From the NCBI RefSeq assembly GCF_029227915.1, contig NC_079888.1, positions 1-64,000 of the forward strand: a stretch of DNA of 64,000 bases. The letters are read 5' to 3'. The position numbers were made by a program, and so were the translations under genes. Below the pieces are notes generated by a model, which saw nothing but the letters and a program-made list of their open reading frames with translations, was not told the origin of the DNA and did no database searches. Source of the DNA: Hydractinia symbiolongicarpus. Lineage: Eukaryota; Cnidaria; Hydrozoa; Anthoathecata; Hydractiniidae. Positions 13,126 through 28,400 of this stretch are shown here, piece after piece (positions within the stretch are counted from its first letter, which is position 1; every line of letters begins with the position of its first letter).

Positions 13126-15348
13126 TTTATTTAAAAATTTCGATAAATAAGTAAGTTTTTACTGTGGGACCAATCCTATCCGTTAGTTCACGCTGAAGAA
13201 ATTGAGACAGTTTCAAAAACTACATTTCATTGTCTTTTTAATGGTGTCAATCCGTTTGAGTTACAACGGTTGCGTCACATATTCGTACCAACATGTATTT
13301 AGTGATTTTGTTCCGATATTACTAAGTTGTATCGCTTTTAACGGTGAACCGATTGACTGTGGGACTTAGTTGAACTCATTCTGGACTGTGACCTGATAAA
13401 TGTGATAAATGAGCCAATTCGACTCCAAGAAATAACATTCTTTTTAACTCGACATGATTGCCGGAACTCAGTGATTACACTGGGCGCTCTGGAAGCGTTT
13501 TATTTAAAAATTGAGATAAATATGTCATTTTTTACTGTGGGACCAATCCTAGCCGTTAGTTCGCGCTGAAGAAACAGAGACAGTTTCAAAAACTACATTT
13601 CATTGACTTTCTAACGGTGTCAATCCGTTTGAGTGACCACGATTGCGTCACGTATTCGTACCAACATGTATTTAGCGATTTCTTCCGGTATTACTAAGTT
13701 GTATCGCTTTTAAAAGTGAAACGATTGACTGTGGGATTTAATTGAACTGATTCTGGACTGTGATCTGCTAAATGTGATAAATGAGCCACTTGGTCTCCAA
13801 GGAATGACAATCTTCTTAATTTGACATGATTTCCGGAGCTCAGCGATTACACTGGACCCTGTGGTAGCGCTTCATTTAAAAATTTCGATAAATAAGTCAT
13901 TTTTTACTGTGGGACCAATCCTATCCGTTAGATCACGCTGAAGAAATAGAGACAGTTTCAAAAACTACATTTCATTGACTTTCTAACGGTGTCAATCCGT
14001 TTGAGTGACAACGATTGCGTCACGTATTCGTACCAACATGTATTTAGCGATTTGTTCCGATCTTACTAAGTTGTATCGCTTTTAAAAGTGAAACGATTGA
14101 CCGTGGGAATTTATTGAACTGTTTCTGGACTGTGACCTTATAAATGTGATAAATGAGCCAATTGAACTCCAAGAAATAACATTCTTTTTAACTCGTCATG
14201 ATTGCCGGAACTCAGCGATTACACTGGACCCTGTGGTAGCGCTTTATTTAAAAATTTCGATAAATAAGTATTTTTTTACTGTGGGACCAATCCTATCCGT
14301 TAGTTCACGCTGAAGAAATTGAGACAGTTTCAAAAACTACCTTTCATTGACTTTCTAACGGTGTCAATCCGTTTGCGTTACAACGGTAGCTTCACATATC
14401 CGTACCAACATGTATTAAGTGTTTTTTTCGATATTACTATGTGGTATCGCTTTTAAAAGTGAAACGATTGACTGTGGGACTTATTTGAACTGATTCTGGC
14501 TGTCATCTTATAAATGTGATAAATGAGCCAATTGGACTCCAAGAAATAACATTCTTTTTAACTCGACATGATTGCCGGAACTCAGTGATTACACTGGGCG
14601 CTGTGGAAGCGCTTTATTTAAAAATTTCGATAAATAAGTAAGTTTTTACTGTGGGACCAATCCTATCCGTTAGTTCACGCTGAAGAAATTGAGACAGTTT
14701 CAAAAACTACATTTCATTGTTTTTTTAATGGTGTCAATCCGTTTGAGTTACAACGGTTGCGTCACATATTCGTACCAACATATATTTAGTGATTTTGTTC
14801 CGATATTACTAAGTTGTATCGCTTTTAACGGTGAACCGATTGACTGTGGGACTTAGTTGAACTCATTCTGGACTGTGACCTGATAAATGTGATAAATGAG
14901 CCAATTCGACTCCAAGAAATAACATTCTTTTTAACTCGACATGATTGCCGGAACTCAGTGATTACACTGGGCGCTCTGGAAGCGTTTTATTTAAAAATTG
15001 AGATAAATATGTCATTTTTTTCTGTGGGACCAATCCTAGCCGTTAGTTCGCGCTGAAGAAATAGAGACAGTTTCATAAACTACATTTCATTGACTTTCTA
15101 ACTGTGTCAATCCGTTTGAGTTACAACGGTTGCGTCAATGATTCGTACCAACATGTATTTAGCGATTTCTTCCGGTATTACTAAGTTGTATCGCTTTTAA
15201 AAGTGAAACGATTGACTGTGGGACTTAATTGAACTGATTCTGGACTGTGACCTGCTAAATGTGATAAATGAGCCACTTGGTCTCCAAGGAATGACAACCT
15301 TCTTAATTTGACAAGATTGCTGGAACTCAGCGATTACACTGGACCCTG
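12961..15348 (+). repeat. 5,822-bp-offset duplication, copy 1
   Basis: Matches 18,783-21,170 at a constant offset of 5,822 bp (12,961 against 18,783; 13,631 against 19,453; 15,339 against 21,161). Shared rare features are TTCTGGCTGTCATC, GAGTGACCACGATTG and GCGCTCTGGAAGCG. Each copy also contains a doubled group of about four monomers. Confidence 0.78.
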
Positions 15349-16006
15349 TGGTAGCGCGTTTGAGTTACAACTGTTGCTTCACATATTCGTGCCAACATGT
15401 ATTTAGTGATTTTGTTCCGATATTACTAAGTTGCATCGCTTTTAACGGTGAACCGATCGACTGTGGGACTTAGTTAAACTGATTCTGGACTGTGACCTGA
15501 TAAATGTGATAAATGAGCCACTTGGTCTCCCAGGAATGACATTCTTCTTAATTTGACATGATTGCTGGAACTCAGCGGATACACTGGGCGCTGTGGTAGC
15601 GCTTCATTTAAAAATTTAGATAAATAAGTCATTTTTTACTGTGGGACCAATCCTATCCGTTAGTTCCCGCTAAAGAAATAGAGACAGTTTCAAAAACTAA
15701 CTTTCATTGATTTTCTAACGGTGTCAATCCGTTTGAGTTACAACGGTTGCTTCACATATTCGTGCCAACATGTATTTAGTGATTTTGTTCCGATATTACT
15801 AAGTTGTATCGCTTTTAACGGTGAACCGATTGACTGTGGGACTTAGTTGAAGTGATTCTGGACTGTGACTTGATAATTGTGATAAATGAGCCAATTGGAC
15901 TCCAAGGAACGACAATCTTCTTAATTTGACAGGATTGCTGGAACTCAGTGTATACACTGGGCGCTATGGTAGCGCTTCATTTAAAAATTAGGATTAATAA
16001 GTTTTA

Positions 16007-18548
16007 TTTTACTGTGGGACCAATCCTATCCGTTAGTTCACGCTGAAGATATTAGAGACAGTTTCAAAAACTACCTTTCATTGACTTTCTAACGGTGTCA
16101 ACCCGTTTGCGTTACAACGGTTGCTTCACATATCCGTACCAACATGTATTAAGTGTTTTTTTCGATATTACTAAGTGGTATCGCCTTTAACGGTGAACCG
16201 ATTGACTGTGGGACTTAGTTGAACTGATTCTGGACTGTGACCTTATAAATGTGATAAATGAGCGAATTCGACTCCAAGAAATAACATTCTTTATAACTCG
16301 ACATGATTGCCGGAACTCAACGATTATACTGGACCCTGTGGTAGCGCTTCATTTAAAAATTTAGATAAATAAGTCATTTTTTACTGTGGGACCAATCCTA
16401 GCCGTTAGTTCGCGCTGAAGAAACAGAGACAGTTTCAAAAACTACATTTCATAGACTTTCTAACGGTGTCAATCCGTTTGAGTGACAACGATTGCGTCAC
16501 GTATTCGTACCAACATGTATTTAGCGATTTCTTCCGGTATTACTAAGTTGTATCGCTTTTAAATGTGAAACGATTAACTGTGGGACTTAATTGAACTGAT
16601 TCTGGACTGTGACCTGCTAAATGTGGTAAATGAGCCACTTGGTCTCCAAGGAATGACAATCTTCTTAATTTGACATGATTGCCGGAACTCAGCGATTACA
16701 CTGGACCCTGTGGTAGCGCTTCATTTAAAAATATCGATAAATAAGTCATTTCTTACTGTGGGACCAATCCTATCCGTTAGATCACGATGAAGATATAGAG
16801 ACAGTTTCAAAAACTACATTTCATTGTCTTTTTAATGGTGTCAATCCGTTTGAGTTATAACGGTTGCTTGACATATCCGTACCAACATGTATTAAGTGTT
16901 TTTTTCGATATTACTAAGTGGTATCGCCTTTAACGGTGAACCGATTGACTGTGGGACTTAGTTGAACTGATTCTGGACTGTGACCTTATAAATGTGATAA
17001 ATGAGCGAATTCGACTCCAAGAAATAACATTCTTTATAACTCGACATGATTGCCGGAACTCAACGATTATACTGGACCCTGTGGTAGCGCTTCATTTAAA
17101 AATTTAGATAAATAAGTCATTTTTACTGTGGGACCAATCCTAGCCGTTAGTTCGCGCTGAAGAAACAGAGACAGTTTCAAAAACTACATTTCATTGACTT
17201 TCTAACGGTGTCAATCCGTTTGAGTGACAACGATTGCGTCACGTATTCGTACCAACATGTATTTAGCGATTTCTTCCGGTATTACTAAGTTGTATCGCTT
17301 TTAAATGTGAAACGATTAACTGTGGGACTTAATTGAACTGATTCTGGACTGTGACCTGCTAAATGTGATAAATGAGCCACTTGGTCTCCAAGGAATGACA
17401 ATCTTCTTAATTTGACATGATTGCCGGAACTCAGCGATTACACTGGACCCTGTGGTAGCGCTTCATTTAAAAATTTCGATAAATAAGTCATTTCTTACTG
17501 TGGGACCAATCCTATCCGTTAGATCACGATGAAGAAATAGAGACAGTTTCAAAAACTACATTTCATTGTCTTTTTAATGGTGTCAATCCATTTGAGTTAT
17601 AACGGTTGCGTCACATATTAGTACCAACATGTATTTAGTGATTTTGTTCCGATAGTACTAAGTTGTATCGCTTTTAACGGTGAACCGATTGACTGTGGGC
17701 TTAGTTGAACTCATTCTGGACTGTGACCTGATAAATGTGATAAATGAGCCAATTGGACTCCAAGAAATAACATTCTTTTTAACTCGACATGATTGCCGGA
17801 ACTCAGTGATTACACTGGGCGCTGTGGAAGCGCATTATTTAAAAATTAAGATAATTATGTCATTTTTTTCTGTGGGACTAATCCTAGCCGTTAGTTCGCA
17901 CTGAAGAAATAGAGACAGTTTCAAAAACTACATTTCATTGACTTTCTAACGGTGTAAATCCGTTTGAGTTACAACGGTTGCGTCAAAGATTCGTACCAAC
18001 ATGTATTTAGCGATTTCTTCCGGTATTACTAAGTTGTATCGCTTTTAAAAGTGAAACGATTGACTGTGGGATTTAATTGAACTGATTCTGGACTGTGACC
18101 TGCTAAATGTGATAAATGAGCCACTTGGTCTCCAAGGAATGACAATCTTCTTAATTTGACATGATTTCCGGAACTCAGCGATTACACTGCACCCTGTGGT
18201 AGCGCTTCATTTAAAAATTTCGATAAATAAGTCATTTTTTACTGTGGGACCAATCCTATCCGTTAGATCACGCTGAAGAAATAGAGACAGTTTCAAAAAC
18301 TACATTTCATTGACTTTCTAACGGTGTCAATCCGTTTGAGTGACAACGATTGCGTCACGTATTCGTACCAACATGTATTTAGCGATTTGTTCCGATCTTA
18401 CTAAGTTGTATCGCTTTTAAAAGTGAAACGATTGACCGTGGGAATTTATTGAACTGTTTCTGGACTGTGACCTTATAAATGTGATAAATGAGCCAATTGA
18501 ACTCCAAGAAATAACATTCTTTTTAACTCGACATGATTGCCGGAACTC
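16007..18548 (+). repeat. 6,440-bp-offset duplication, copy 2
   Basis: Second copy of 9,566-12,108, including the internal two-monomer doubling. Only scattered substitutions separate the copies, for example CATTTTTACTG near 17,120 with one fewer T. It overlaps the start of the first 8,016-bp unit at 17,402, so the two duplications are nested. Confidence 0.8.
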
Positions 18549-18782
18549 AGCGATTACACTGGACCCTGTGGTAGCGCTTTATTTAAAAATTTCGATAAAT
18601 AAGTAATTTTTTACTGTGGGACCAATCCTATCCGTTAGTTCACGCTGAAGAAATTGAGACAGTTTCAAAAACTACCTTTCATTGACTTTCTAACGGTGTC
18701 AATCCGTTTGCGTTACAACGGTAGCTTCACATATCCGTACCAACATGTATTAAGTGTTTTTTTCGATATTACTATGTGGTAT

Positions 18783-21170
18783 CGCTTTTAAAAGTGAAAC
18801 GATTGACTGTGGGACTTAATTGAACTGATTCTGGCTGTCATCTTATAAATGTGATAAATGAGCCAATTGGACTCCAAGAAATAACATTCTTTTTAACTCG
18901 ACATGATTGCCGGAACTCAGTGATTACACTGGGCGCTGTGGAAGCGCTTTATTTAAAAATTTCGATAAATAAGTAAGTTTTTACTGTGGGACCAATCCTA
19001 TCCGTTAGTTCACGCTGAAGAAATTGAGACAGTTTCAAAAACTACATTTCATTGTTTTTTTAATGGTGTCAATCCGTTTGAGTTACAACGGTTGCGTCAC
19101 ATATTCGTACCAACATGTATTTAGTGATTTTGTTCCGATATTACTAAGTTGTATCGCTTTTAACGGTGAACCGATTGACTGTGGGACTTAGTTGAACTCA
19201 TTCTGGACTGTGACCTGATAAATGTGATAAATGAGCCAATTCGACTCCAAGAAATAACATTCTTTTTAACTCGACATGATTGCCGGAACTCAGTGATTAC
19301 ACTGGGCGCTCTGGAAGCGTTTTATTTAAAAATTGAGATAAATATGTCATTTTTTACTGTGGGACCAATCCTAGCCGTTAGTTCGCGCTGAAGAAACAGA
19401 GACAGTTTCAAAAACTACATTTCATTGACTTTCTAACGGTGTCAATCCGTTTGAGTGACCACGATTGCGTCACGTATTCGTACCAACATGTATTTAGCGA
19501 TTTCTTCCGGTATTACTAAGTTGTATCGCTTTTAAAAGTGAAACGATTGACTGTGGGATTTAATTGAACTGATTCTGGACTGTGACCTGCTAAATGTGAT
19601 AAATGAGCCACTTGGTCTCCAAGGAATGACAATCTTCTTAATTTGACATGATTTCCGGAACTCAGCGATTACACTGGACCCTGTGGTAGCGCTTCATTTA
19701 AAAATTTCGATAAATAAGTCATTTTTTACTGTGGGACCAATCCTATCCGTTAGATCACGCTGAAGAAATAGAGACAGTTTCAAAAACTACATTTCATTGA
19801 CTTTCTAACGGTGTCAATCCGTTTGAGTGACAACGATTGCGTCACGTATTCGTACCAACATGTATTTAGCGACTTGTTCCGATCTTACTAAGTTGTATCG
19901 CTTTTAAAAGTGAAACGATTGACCGTGGGAATTTATTGAACTGTTTCTGGACTGTGACCTTATAAATGTGATAAATGAGCCAATTGAACTCCAAGAAATA
20001 ACATTCTTTTTAACTCGACATGATTGCCGGAACTCAGCGATTACACTGGACCCTGTGGTAGCGCTTTATTTAAAAATTTCGATAAATAAGTAATTTTTTA
20101 CTGTGGGACCAATCCTATTCGTTAGTTCACGCTGAAGAAATTGAGACAGTTTCAAAAACTACCTTTCATTGACTTTCTAACGGTGTCAATCCGTTTGCGT
20201 TACAACGGTAGCTGCACATATCCGTACCAACATGTATTAAGTGTTTTTTTCGATATTACTATGTGGTATCGCTTTTAAAAGTGAAACGATTGACTGTGGG
20301 ACTTAATTGAACTGATTCTGGCTGTCATCTTATAAATGTGATAAATGAGCCAATTGGACTCCAAGAAATAACATTCTTTTTAACTCGACATGATTGCCGG
20401 AACTCAGTGATTACACTGGGCGCTGTGGAACCGCTTTATTTAAAAATTTCGATAAATAAGTAAGTTTTTACTGTGGGACCAATCCTATCCGTTAGTTCAC
20501 GCTGAAGAAATTGAGACAGTTTCAAAAACTACATTTCATTGTCTTTTTAATGGTGTCAATCCGTTTGAGTTACAACGGTTGCGTCACATATTCGTACCAA
20601 CATGTATTTAGTGATTTTGTTCCGATATTACTAAGTTGTATCGCTTTTAACGGTGAACCGATTGACTGTGGGACTTAGTTGAACTCATTCTGGACTGTGA
20701 CCTGATAAATGTGATAAATGAGCCAATTCGACTCCAAGAAATAACATTCTTTTTAACTCGACATGATTGCCGGAACTCAGTGATTACACTGGGCGCTCTG
20801 GAAGCGTTTTATTTAAAAATTGAGATAAATATGTCATTTTTTTCTGTGGGACCAATCCTAGCCGTTAGTTCGCGCTGAAGAAATAGAGACAGTTTCATAA
20901 ACTACATTTCATTGACTTTCTAACTGTGTCAATCCGTTTGAGTTACAACGGTTGCGTCAAAGATTCGTACCAACATGTATTTAGCGATTTCTTCCGGTAT
21001 TACTAAGTTGTATCGCTTTTAAAAGTGAAACGATTGACTGTGGGACTTAATTGAACTGATTCTGGACTGTGACCTGCTAAATGTGATAAATGAGCCACTT
21101 GGTCTCCAAGGAATGACAACCTTCTTAATTTGACAAGATTGCTGGAACTCAGCGATTACACTGGACCCTG
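18783..21170 (+). repeat. 5,822-bp-offset duplication, copy 2
   Basis: Second copy of 12,961-15,348, lying inside 8,016-bp unit 1. It ends where CCCTGCGGTAGCGC here replaces CCCTGTGGTAGCGC of the first copy. Confidence 0.75.
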
Positions 21171-22684
21171 CGGTAGCGCTTCATTTAAAAATTTACATAA
21201 ATAAGTCATTTTTTACTGTGGGACCAATCCTAGCCGTTAGTTCGCGCTGAAGAAATAGAGACAGTTTCAAAAACTACATTTCATTGACTTTTTAACGGTG
21301 TCAATCCGTTTGAGTTGCAACGATTGCGTCACGTATTCGTACCAACATGTATTTAGCGATTTGTTCCGATCTTACTAAGTTGTATCGCTTTTAAAAGTGA
21401 AACGATTGACTGTGGGAATTAATTGAACTGTTTCTGGACTGTGACCTTATAAATGCGATAAATGATCCAATTGAACTCCAAGAAATAACATTCTTTTTAA
21501 TTTGACATGATTGCCGGAACTCAGCGATTACACTGGACCCTGTGGTAGCGCGTTTGAGTTACAACTGTTGCTTCACATATTCGTGCCAACATGTATTTAG
21601 TGATTTTGTTCCGATATTACTAAGTTGCATCGCTTTTAACGGTGAACCGATCGACTGTGGGACTTAGTTAAACTGATTCTGAATTGTGACCTGATAAATG
21701 TGATAAATGAGCCAATGACATTCTTCTTAATTTGACATGATTGCCGGAACTCAGTGATTACACTGGGCGCTCTGGAAGCGTTTTATTTAAAAATTGAGAT
21801 AAATATGTCATTTTTTTCTGTGGGACCAATCCTAGCCGTTAGTTCGCGCTGAAGAAATAGAGACAGTTTCATAAACTACATTTCATTGACTTTCTAACTG
21901 TGTCAATCCGTTTGAGTTACAACGGTTGCGTCAAAGATTCGTACCAACATGTATTTAGCGATTTCTTCCGGTATTACTAAGTTGTATCGCTTTTAAAAGT
22001 GAAACGATTGACTGTGGGACTTAATTGAACTGATTCTGGACTGTGACCTGCTAAATGTGACAAATGAGCCACTTGGTCTCCAAGGAATGACAACCTTCTT
22101 AATTTGACAAGATTGCTGGAACTCAGCGATTACACTGGACCCTGCGGTAGCGCTTCATTTAAAATTTTACATAAATAAGTCATTTTTTACTGTGGGACCA
22201 ATCCTAGCCGTTAGTTCGCGCTGAAGAAATAGAGACAGTTTCAAAAACTACATTTCATTGACTTTTTAACGGTGTCAATCCGTTTGAGTTGCAACGATTG
22301 CGTCACGTATTCGTACCAACATGTATTTAGCGATTTTTTCCGATCTTACTAAGTTGTATCGCTTTTAAAAGTGAAACGATTGACTGTGGGAATTAATTGA
22401 ACTGTTTCTGGACTGTGACCTTATAAATGCGATAAATGATCCAATTGAACTCCAAGAAATAACATTCTTTTTAATTTGACATGATTGCCGGAACTCAGCG
22501 ATTACACTGGACCCTGTGGTAGCGCGTTTGAGTTACAACTGTTGCTTCACATATTCGTGCCAACATGTATTTAGTGATTTTGTTCCGATATTACTAAGTT
22601 GCATCGCTTTTAACGGTGAACCGATCGACTGTGGGACTTAGTTAAACTGATTCTGAATTGTGACCTGATAAATGTGATAAATGA
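21094..22684 (+). repeat. 1,591-bp tandem duplication, unit 1
   Basis: From GCCACTTGGTCTCCAAGG at 21,094 to the same text at 22,685. The offset is 1,591 bp at several points (21,711 against 23,302). The length is not a multiple of 372 because the unit contains two short monomers and one 15-bp deletion. The equivalent unit in super-repeat copy 2 is at 29,110-30,700. Confidence 0.8.
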
Positions 22685-24275
22685 GCCACTTGGTCTCCAA
22701 GGAATGACAACCTTCTTAATTTGACAAGATTGCTGGAACTCAGCGATTACACTGGACCCTGCGGTAGCGCTTCATTTAAAAATTTACATAAATAAGTCAT
22801 TTTTTACTGTGGGACCAATCCTAGCCGTTAGTTCGCGCTGAAGAAATAGAGACAGTTTCAAAAACTACATTTCATTGACTTTTTAACGGTGTCAATCCGT
22901 TTGAGTTGCAACGATTGCGTCACGTATTCGTACCAACATGTATTTAGCGATTTGTTCCGATCTTACTAAGTTGTATCGCTTTTAAAAGTGAAACGATTGA
23001 CTGTGGGAATTAATTGAACTGTTTCTGGACTGTGACCTTATAAATGCGATAAATGATCCAATTGAACTCCAAGAAATAACATTCTTTTTAATTTGACATG
23101 ATTGCCGGAACTCAGCGATTACACTGGACCCTGTGGTAGCGCGTTTGAGTTACAACTGTTGCTTCACATATTCGTGCCAACATGTATTTAGTGATTTTGT
23201 TCCGATATTACTAAGTTGCATCGCTTTTAACGGTGAACCGATCGACTGTGGGACTTAGTTAAACTGATTCTGAATTGTGACCTGATAAATGTGATAAATG
23301 AGCCAATGACATTCTTCTTAATTTGACATGATTGCCGGAACTCAGTGATTACACTGGGCGCTCTGGAAGCGTTTTATTTAAAAATTGAGATAAATATGTC
23401 ATTTTTTTCTGTGGGACCAATCCTAGCCGTTAGTTCGCGCTGAAGAAATAGAGACAGTTTCATAAACTACATTTCATTGACTTTCTAACTGTGTCAATCC
23501 GTTTGAGTTACAACGGTTGCGTCAAAGATTCGTACCAACATGTATTTAGCGATTTCTTCCGGTATTACTAAGTTGTATCGCTTTTAAAAGTGAAACGATT
23601 GACTGTGGGACTTAATTGAACTGATTCTGGACTGTGACCTGCTAAATGTGATAAATGAGCCACTTGGTCTCCAAGGAATGACAACCTTCTTAATTTGACA
23701 AGATTGCTGGAACTCAGCGATTACACTGGACCCTGCGGTAGCGCTTCATTTAAAATTTTACATAAATAAGTCATTTTTTACTGTGGGACCAATCCTAGCC
23801 GTTAGTTCGCGCTGAAGAAATAGAGACAGTTTCAAAAACTACATTTCATTGACTTCTTAACGGTGTCAATCCGTTTGAGTTGCAACGATTGCGTCACGTA
23901 TTCGTACCAACATGTATTTAGCGATTTTTTCCGATCTTACTAAGTTGTATCGCTTTTAAAAGTGAAACGATTGACTGTGGGAATTAATTGAACTGTTTCT
24001 GGACTGTGACCTTATAAATGCGATAAATGATCCAATTGAACTCCAAGAAATAACATTCTTTTTAATTTGACATGATTGCCGGAACTCAGCGATTACACTG
24101 GACCCTGTGGTAGCGCGTTTGAGTTACAACTGTTGCTTCACATATTCGTGCCAACATGTATTTAGTGATTTTGTTCCGATATTACTAAGTTGCATCGCTT
24201 TTAACGGTGAACCGATCGACTGTGGGACTTAGTTAAACTGATTCTGAATTGTGACCTGATAAATGTGATAAATGA
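22685..24275 (+). repeat. 1,591-bp tandem duplication, unit 2
   Basis: Second unit, equivalent to 30,701-32,291 in the next super-repeat. The tandem ends where GGTCTCCCAGGAATGAC (24,280s) replaces GGTCTCCAAGGAATGAC. Confidence 0.8.
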
Positions 24276-25417
24276 GCCACTTGGTCTCCCAGGAATGACA
24301 TTCTTCTTAATTTGACATGATTGCTGGAACTCAGCGGATACACTGGGCGCTGTGGTAGCGCTTCATTTAAAAATTTAGATAAATAAGTCATTTTTTACTG
24401 TGGGACCAATCCTATCCGTTAGTTCCCGCTAAAGAAATAGAGACAGTTTCAAAAACTAACTTTCATTGATTTTCTAACGGTGTCAATCCGTTTGAGTTAC
24501 AACGGTTGCTTCACATATTCGTGCCAACATGTATTTAGTGATTTTGTTCCGATATTACTAAGTTGTATCGCTTTTAACGGTGAACCGATTGACTGTGGGA
24601 CTTAGTTGAAGTGATTCTGGACTGTGACTTGATAAATGTGATAAATGAGCCTATTGGACTCCAAGGAACGACATTCTTCTTAATTTGACAGGATTGCTGG
24701 AACTCAGTGTATACACTGGGCGCTATGGTAGCGCTTCATTTAAAAATTAAGATTAATAAGTTTTATTTTACTGTGGGACCAATCCTAGCCGTTAGTTTAC
24801 GCTGAAGAAATAGAGACAGTTTCAAAAACTACATTTCATTGACTTTCTAACGGTGTCAACCCGTTTGAGTTACAACGGTTGCTTCACATATTCGTATCAA
24901 CATGTATCTAGCGATTTTTCCGATATTACTAAGTTGTATCGCTTTAAAAAGTGAAACGATTGACTGTGAGACTTAATTGAACTGATTCTGGACTGTGACC
25001 TTATAAATGTGGTAAATGAGCCAATTGGACTCCAAGAAATAACATTCTTTTTAACTCGATATGATTGCCGGAACCAAACGATTACACTGGACCCTGTGGT
25101 AGCTCATCATTTAAAAATTTAGATAAATAAGTCATTTTTTACTGTGGGACCAATCCTAGCCGTTAGTTCGCGTTGAAGAAATAGAGACAGTTTCAAAAAC
25201 TACATTTCATTGACTTTCTAACGGTGTCAATCTGTTTGAGTTACAACAATTCCGTCACGTATTCGTACCAACATGTATTTAGCGATTTGTTCCGATCTTA
25301 CTAAGTTGTATCGCTTTTAAAAGTGAACCGATTGACTGTGGGACTTAGTTCAACTGATTCTGGACTGTGACCTGATAAATGTGATAAATGAACCAATTGG
25401 ACTCCAAGGAATGACAT

Positions 25418-28400
25418 TCTTCTTAATTTGACATGATTGCCGGAACTCAGCGATTACACTGGACCCTGTGGTAGCGCTTCATTTAAAAATTTCGATAAAT
25501 AAGTCATTTCTTACTGTGGGACCAATCCTATCCGTTAGATCACGATGAAGAAATAGAGACAGTTTCAAAAACTACATTTCATTGTCTTTTTAATGGTGTC
25601 AATCCATTTGAGTTATAACGGTTGCGTCACATATTAGTACCAACATGTATTTAGTGATTTTGTTCCGATAGTACTAAGTTGTATCGCTTTTAACGGTGAA
25701 CCGATTGACTGTGGGCTTAGTTGAACTCATTCTGGACTGTGACCTGATAAATGTGATAAATGAGCCAATTGGACTCCAAGAAATAACATTCTTTTTAACT
25801 CGACATGATTGCCGGAACTCAGTGATTACACTGGGCGCTGTGGAAGCGCATTATTTAAAAATTAAGATAATTATGTCATTTTTTTCTGTGGGACTAATCC
25901 TAGCCGTTAGTTCGCGCTGAAGAAATAGAGACAGTTTCAAAAACTACATTTCATTGACTTTCTAACGGTGTAAATCCGTTTGAGTTACAACGGTTGCGTC
26001 AAAGATTCGTACCAACATGTATTTAGCGATTTCTTCCGGTATTACTAAGTTGTATCGCTTTTAAAAGTGAAACGATTGACTGTGGGATTTAATTGAACTG
26101 ATTCTGGACTGTGACCTGCTAAATGTGATAAATGAGCCACTTGGTCTCCAAGGAATGACAATCTTCTTAATTTGACATGATTTCCGGAACTCAGCGATTA
26201 CACTGCACCCTGTGGTAGCGCTTCATTTAAAAATTTCGATAAATAAGTCATTTTTTACTGTGGGACCAATCCTATCCGTTAGATCACGCTGAAGAAATAG
26301 AGACAGTTTCAAAAACTACATTTCATTGACTTTCTAACGGTGTCAATCCGTTTGAGTGACAACGATTGCGTCACGTATTCGTACCAACATGTATTTAGCG
26401 ATTTGTTCCGATCTTACTAAGTTGTATCGCTTTTAAAAGTGAAACGATTGACCGTGGGAATTTATTGAACTGTTTCTGGACTGTGACCTTATAAATGTGA
26501 TAAATGAGCCAATTGAACTCCAAGAAATAACATTCTTTTTAACTCGACATGATTGCCGGAACTCAGCGATTACACTGGACCCTGTGGTAGCGCTTTATTT
26601 AAAAATTTCGATAAATAAGTAATTTTTTACTGTGGGACCAATCCTATCCGTTAGTTCACGCTGAAGAAATTGAGACAGTTTCAAAAACTACCTTTCATTG
26701 ACTTTCTAACGGTGTCAATCCGTTTGCGTTACAACGGTAGCTTCACATATCCGTACCAACATGTATTAAGTGTTTTTTTCGATATTACTATGTGGTATCG
26801 CTTTTAAAAGTGAAACGATTGACTGTGGGACTTAATTGAACTGATTCTGGCTGTCATCTTATAAATGTGATAAATGAGCCAATTGGACTCCAAGAAATAA
26901 CATTCTTTTTAACTCGACATGATTGCCGGAACTCAGTGATTACACTGGGCGCTGTGGAAGCGCTTTATTTAAAAATTTCGATAAATAAGTAAGTTTTTAC
27001 TGTGGGACCAATCCTATCCGTTAGTTCACGCTGAAGAAATTGAGACAGTTTCAAAAACTACATTTCATTGTTTTTTTAATGGTGTCAATCCGTTTGAGTT
27101 ACAACGGTTGCGTCACATATTCGTACCAACATGTATTTAGTGATTTTGTTCCGATATTACTAAGTTGTATCGCTTTTAACGGTGAACCGATTGACTGTGG
27201 GACTTAGTTGAACTCATTCTGGACTGTGACCTGATAAATGTGATAAATGAGCCAATTCGACTCCAAGAAATAACATTCTTTTTAACTCGACATGATTGCC
27301 GGAACTCAGTGATTACACTGGGCGCTCTGGAAGCGTTTTATTTAAAAATTGAGATAAATATGTCATTTTTTACTGTGGGACCAATCCTAGCCGTTAGTTC
27401 GCGCTGAAGAAACAGAGACAGTTTCAAAAACTACATTTCATTGACTTTCTAACGGTGTCAATCCGTTTGAGTGACCACGATTGCGTCACGTATTCGTACC
27501 AACATGTATTTAGCGATTTCTTCCGGTATTACTAAGTTGTATCGCTTTTAAAAGTGAAACGATTGACTGTGGGATTTAATTGAACTGATTCTGGACTGTG
27601 ACCTGCTAAATGTGATAAATGAGCCACTTGGTCTCCAAGGAATGACAATCTTCTTAATTTGACATGATTTCCGGAACTCAGCGATTACACTGGACCCTGT
27701 GGTAGCGCTTCATTTAAAAATTTCGATAAATAAGTCATTTTTTACTGTGGGACCAATCCTATCCGTTAGATCACGCTGAAGAAATAGAGACAGTTTCAAA
27801 AACTACATTTCATTGACTTTCTAACGGTGTCAATCCGTTTGAGTGACAACGATTGCGTCACGTATTCGTACCAACATGTATTTAGCGACTTGTTCCGATC
27901 TTACTAAGTTGTATCGCTTTTAAAAGTGAAACGATTGACCGTGGGAATTTATTGAACTGTTTCTGGACTGTGACCTTATAAATGTGATAAATGAGCCAAT
28001 TGAACTCCAAGAAATAACATTCTTTTTAACTCGACATGATTGCCGGAACTCAGCGATTACACTGGACCCTGTGGTAGCGCTTTATTTAAAAATTTCGATA
28101 AATAAGTAATTTTTTACTGTGGGACCAATCCTATTCGTTAGTTCACGCTGAAGAAATTGAGACAGTTTCAAAAACTACCTTTCATTGACTTTCTAACGGT
28201 GTCAATCCGTTTGCGTTACAACGGTAGCTGCACATATCCGTACCAACATGTATTAAGTGTTTTTTTCGATATTACTATGTGGTATCGCTTTTAAAAGTGA
28301 AACGATTGACTGTGGGACTTAATTGAACTGATTCTGGCTGTCATCTTATAAATGTGATAAATGAGCCAATTGGACTCCAAGAAATAACATTCTTTTTAAC

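Larger units (their letters stand above)
17402..25417 (+). repeat. 8,016-bp super-repeat, copy 1
   Basis: A block of about 22 monomers repeated next door at exactly 8,016 bp (17,680 against 25,696; 21,711 against 29,727; 25,105 against 33,121). Constant offset across the whole block means no net indel between copies 1 and 2. The only substitution I noticed is near 17,900 (CGCACTG against CGCGCTG). The left boundary is set by the first mismatch to the left (A at 17,401 against T at 25,417). The block contains a 1,591-bp tandem pair and four short monomers. Confidence 0.9.
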
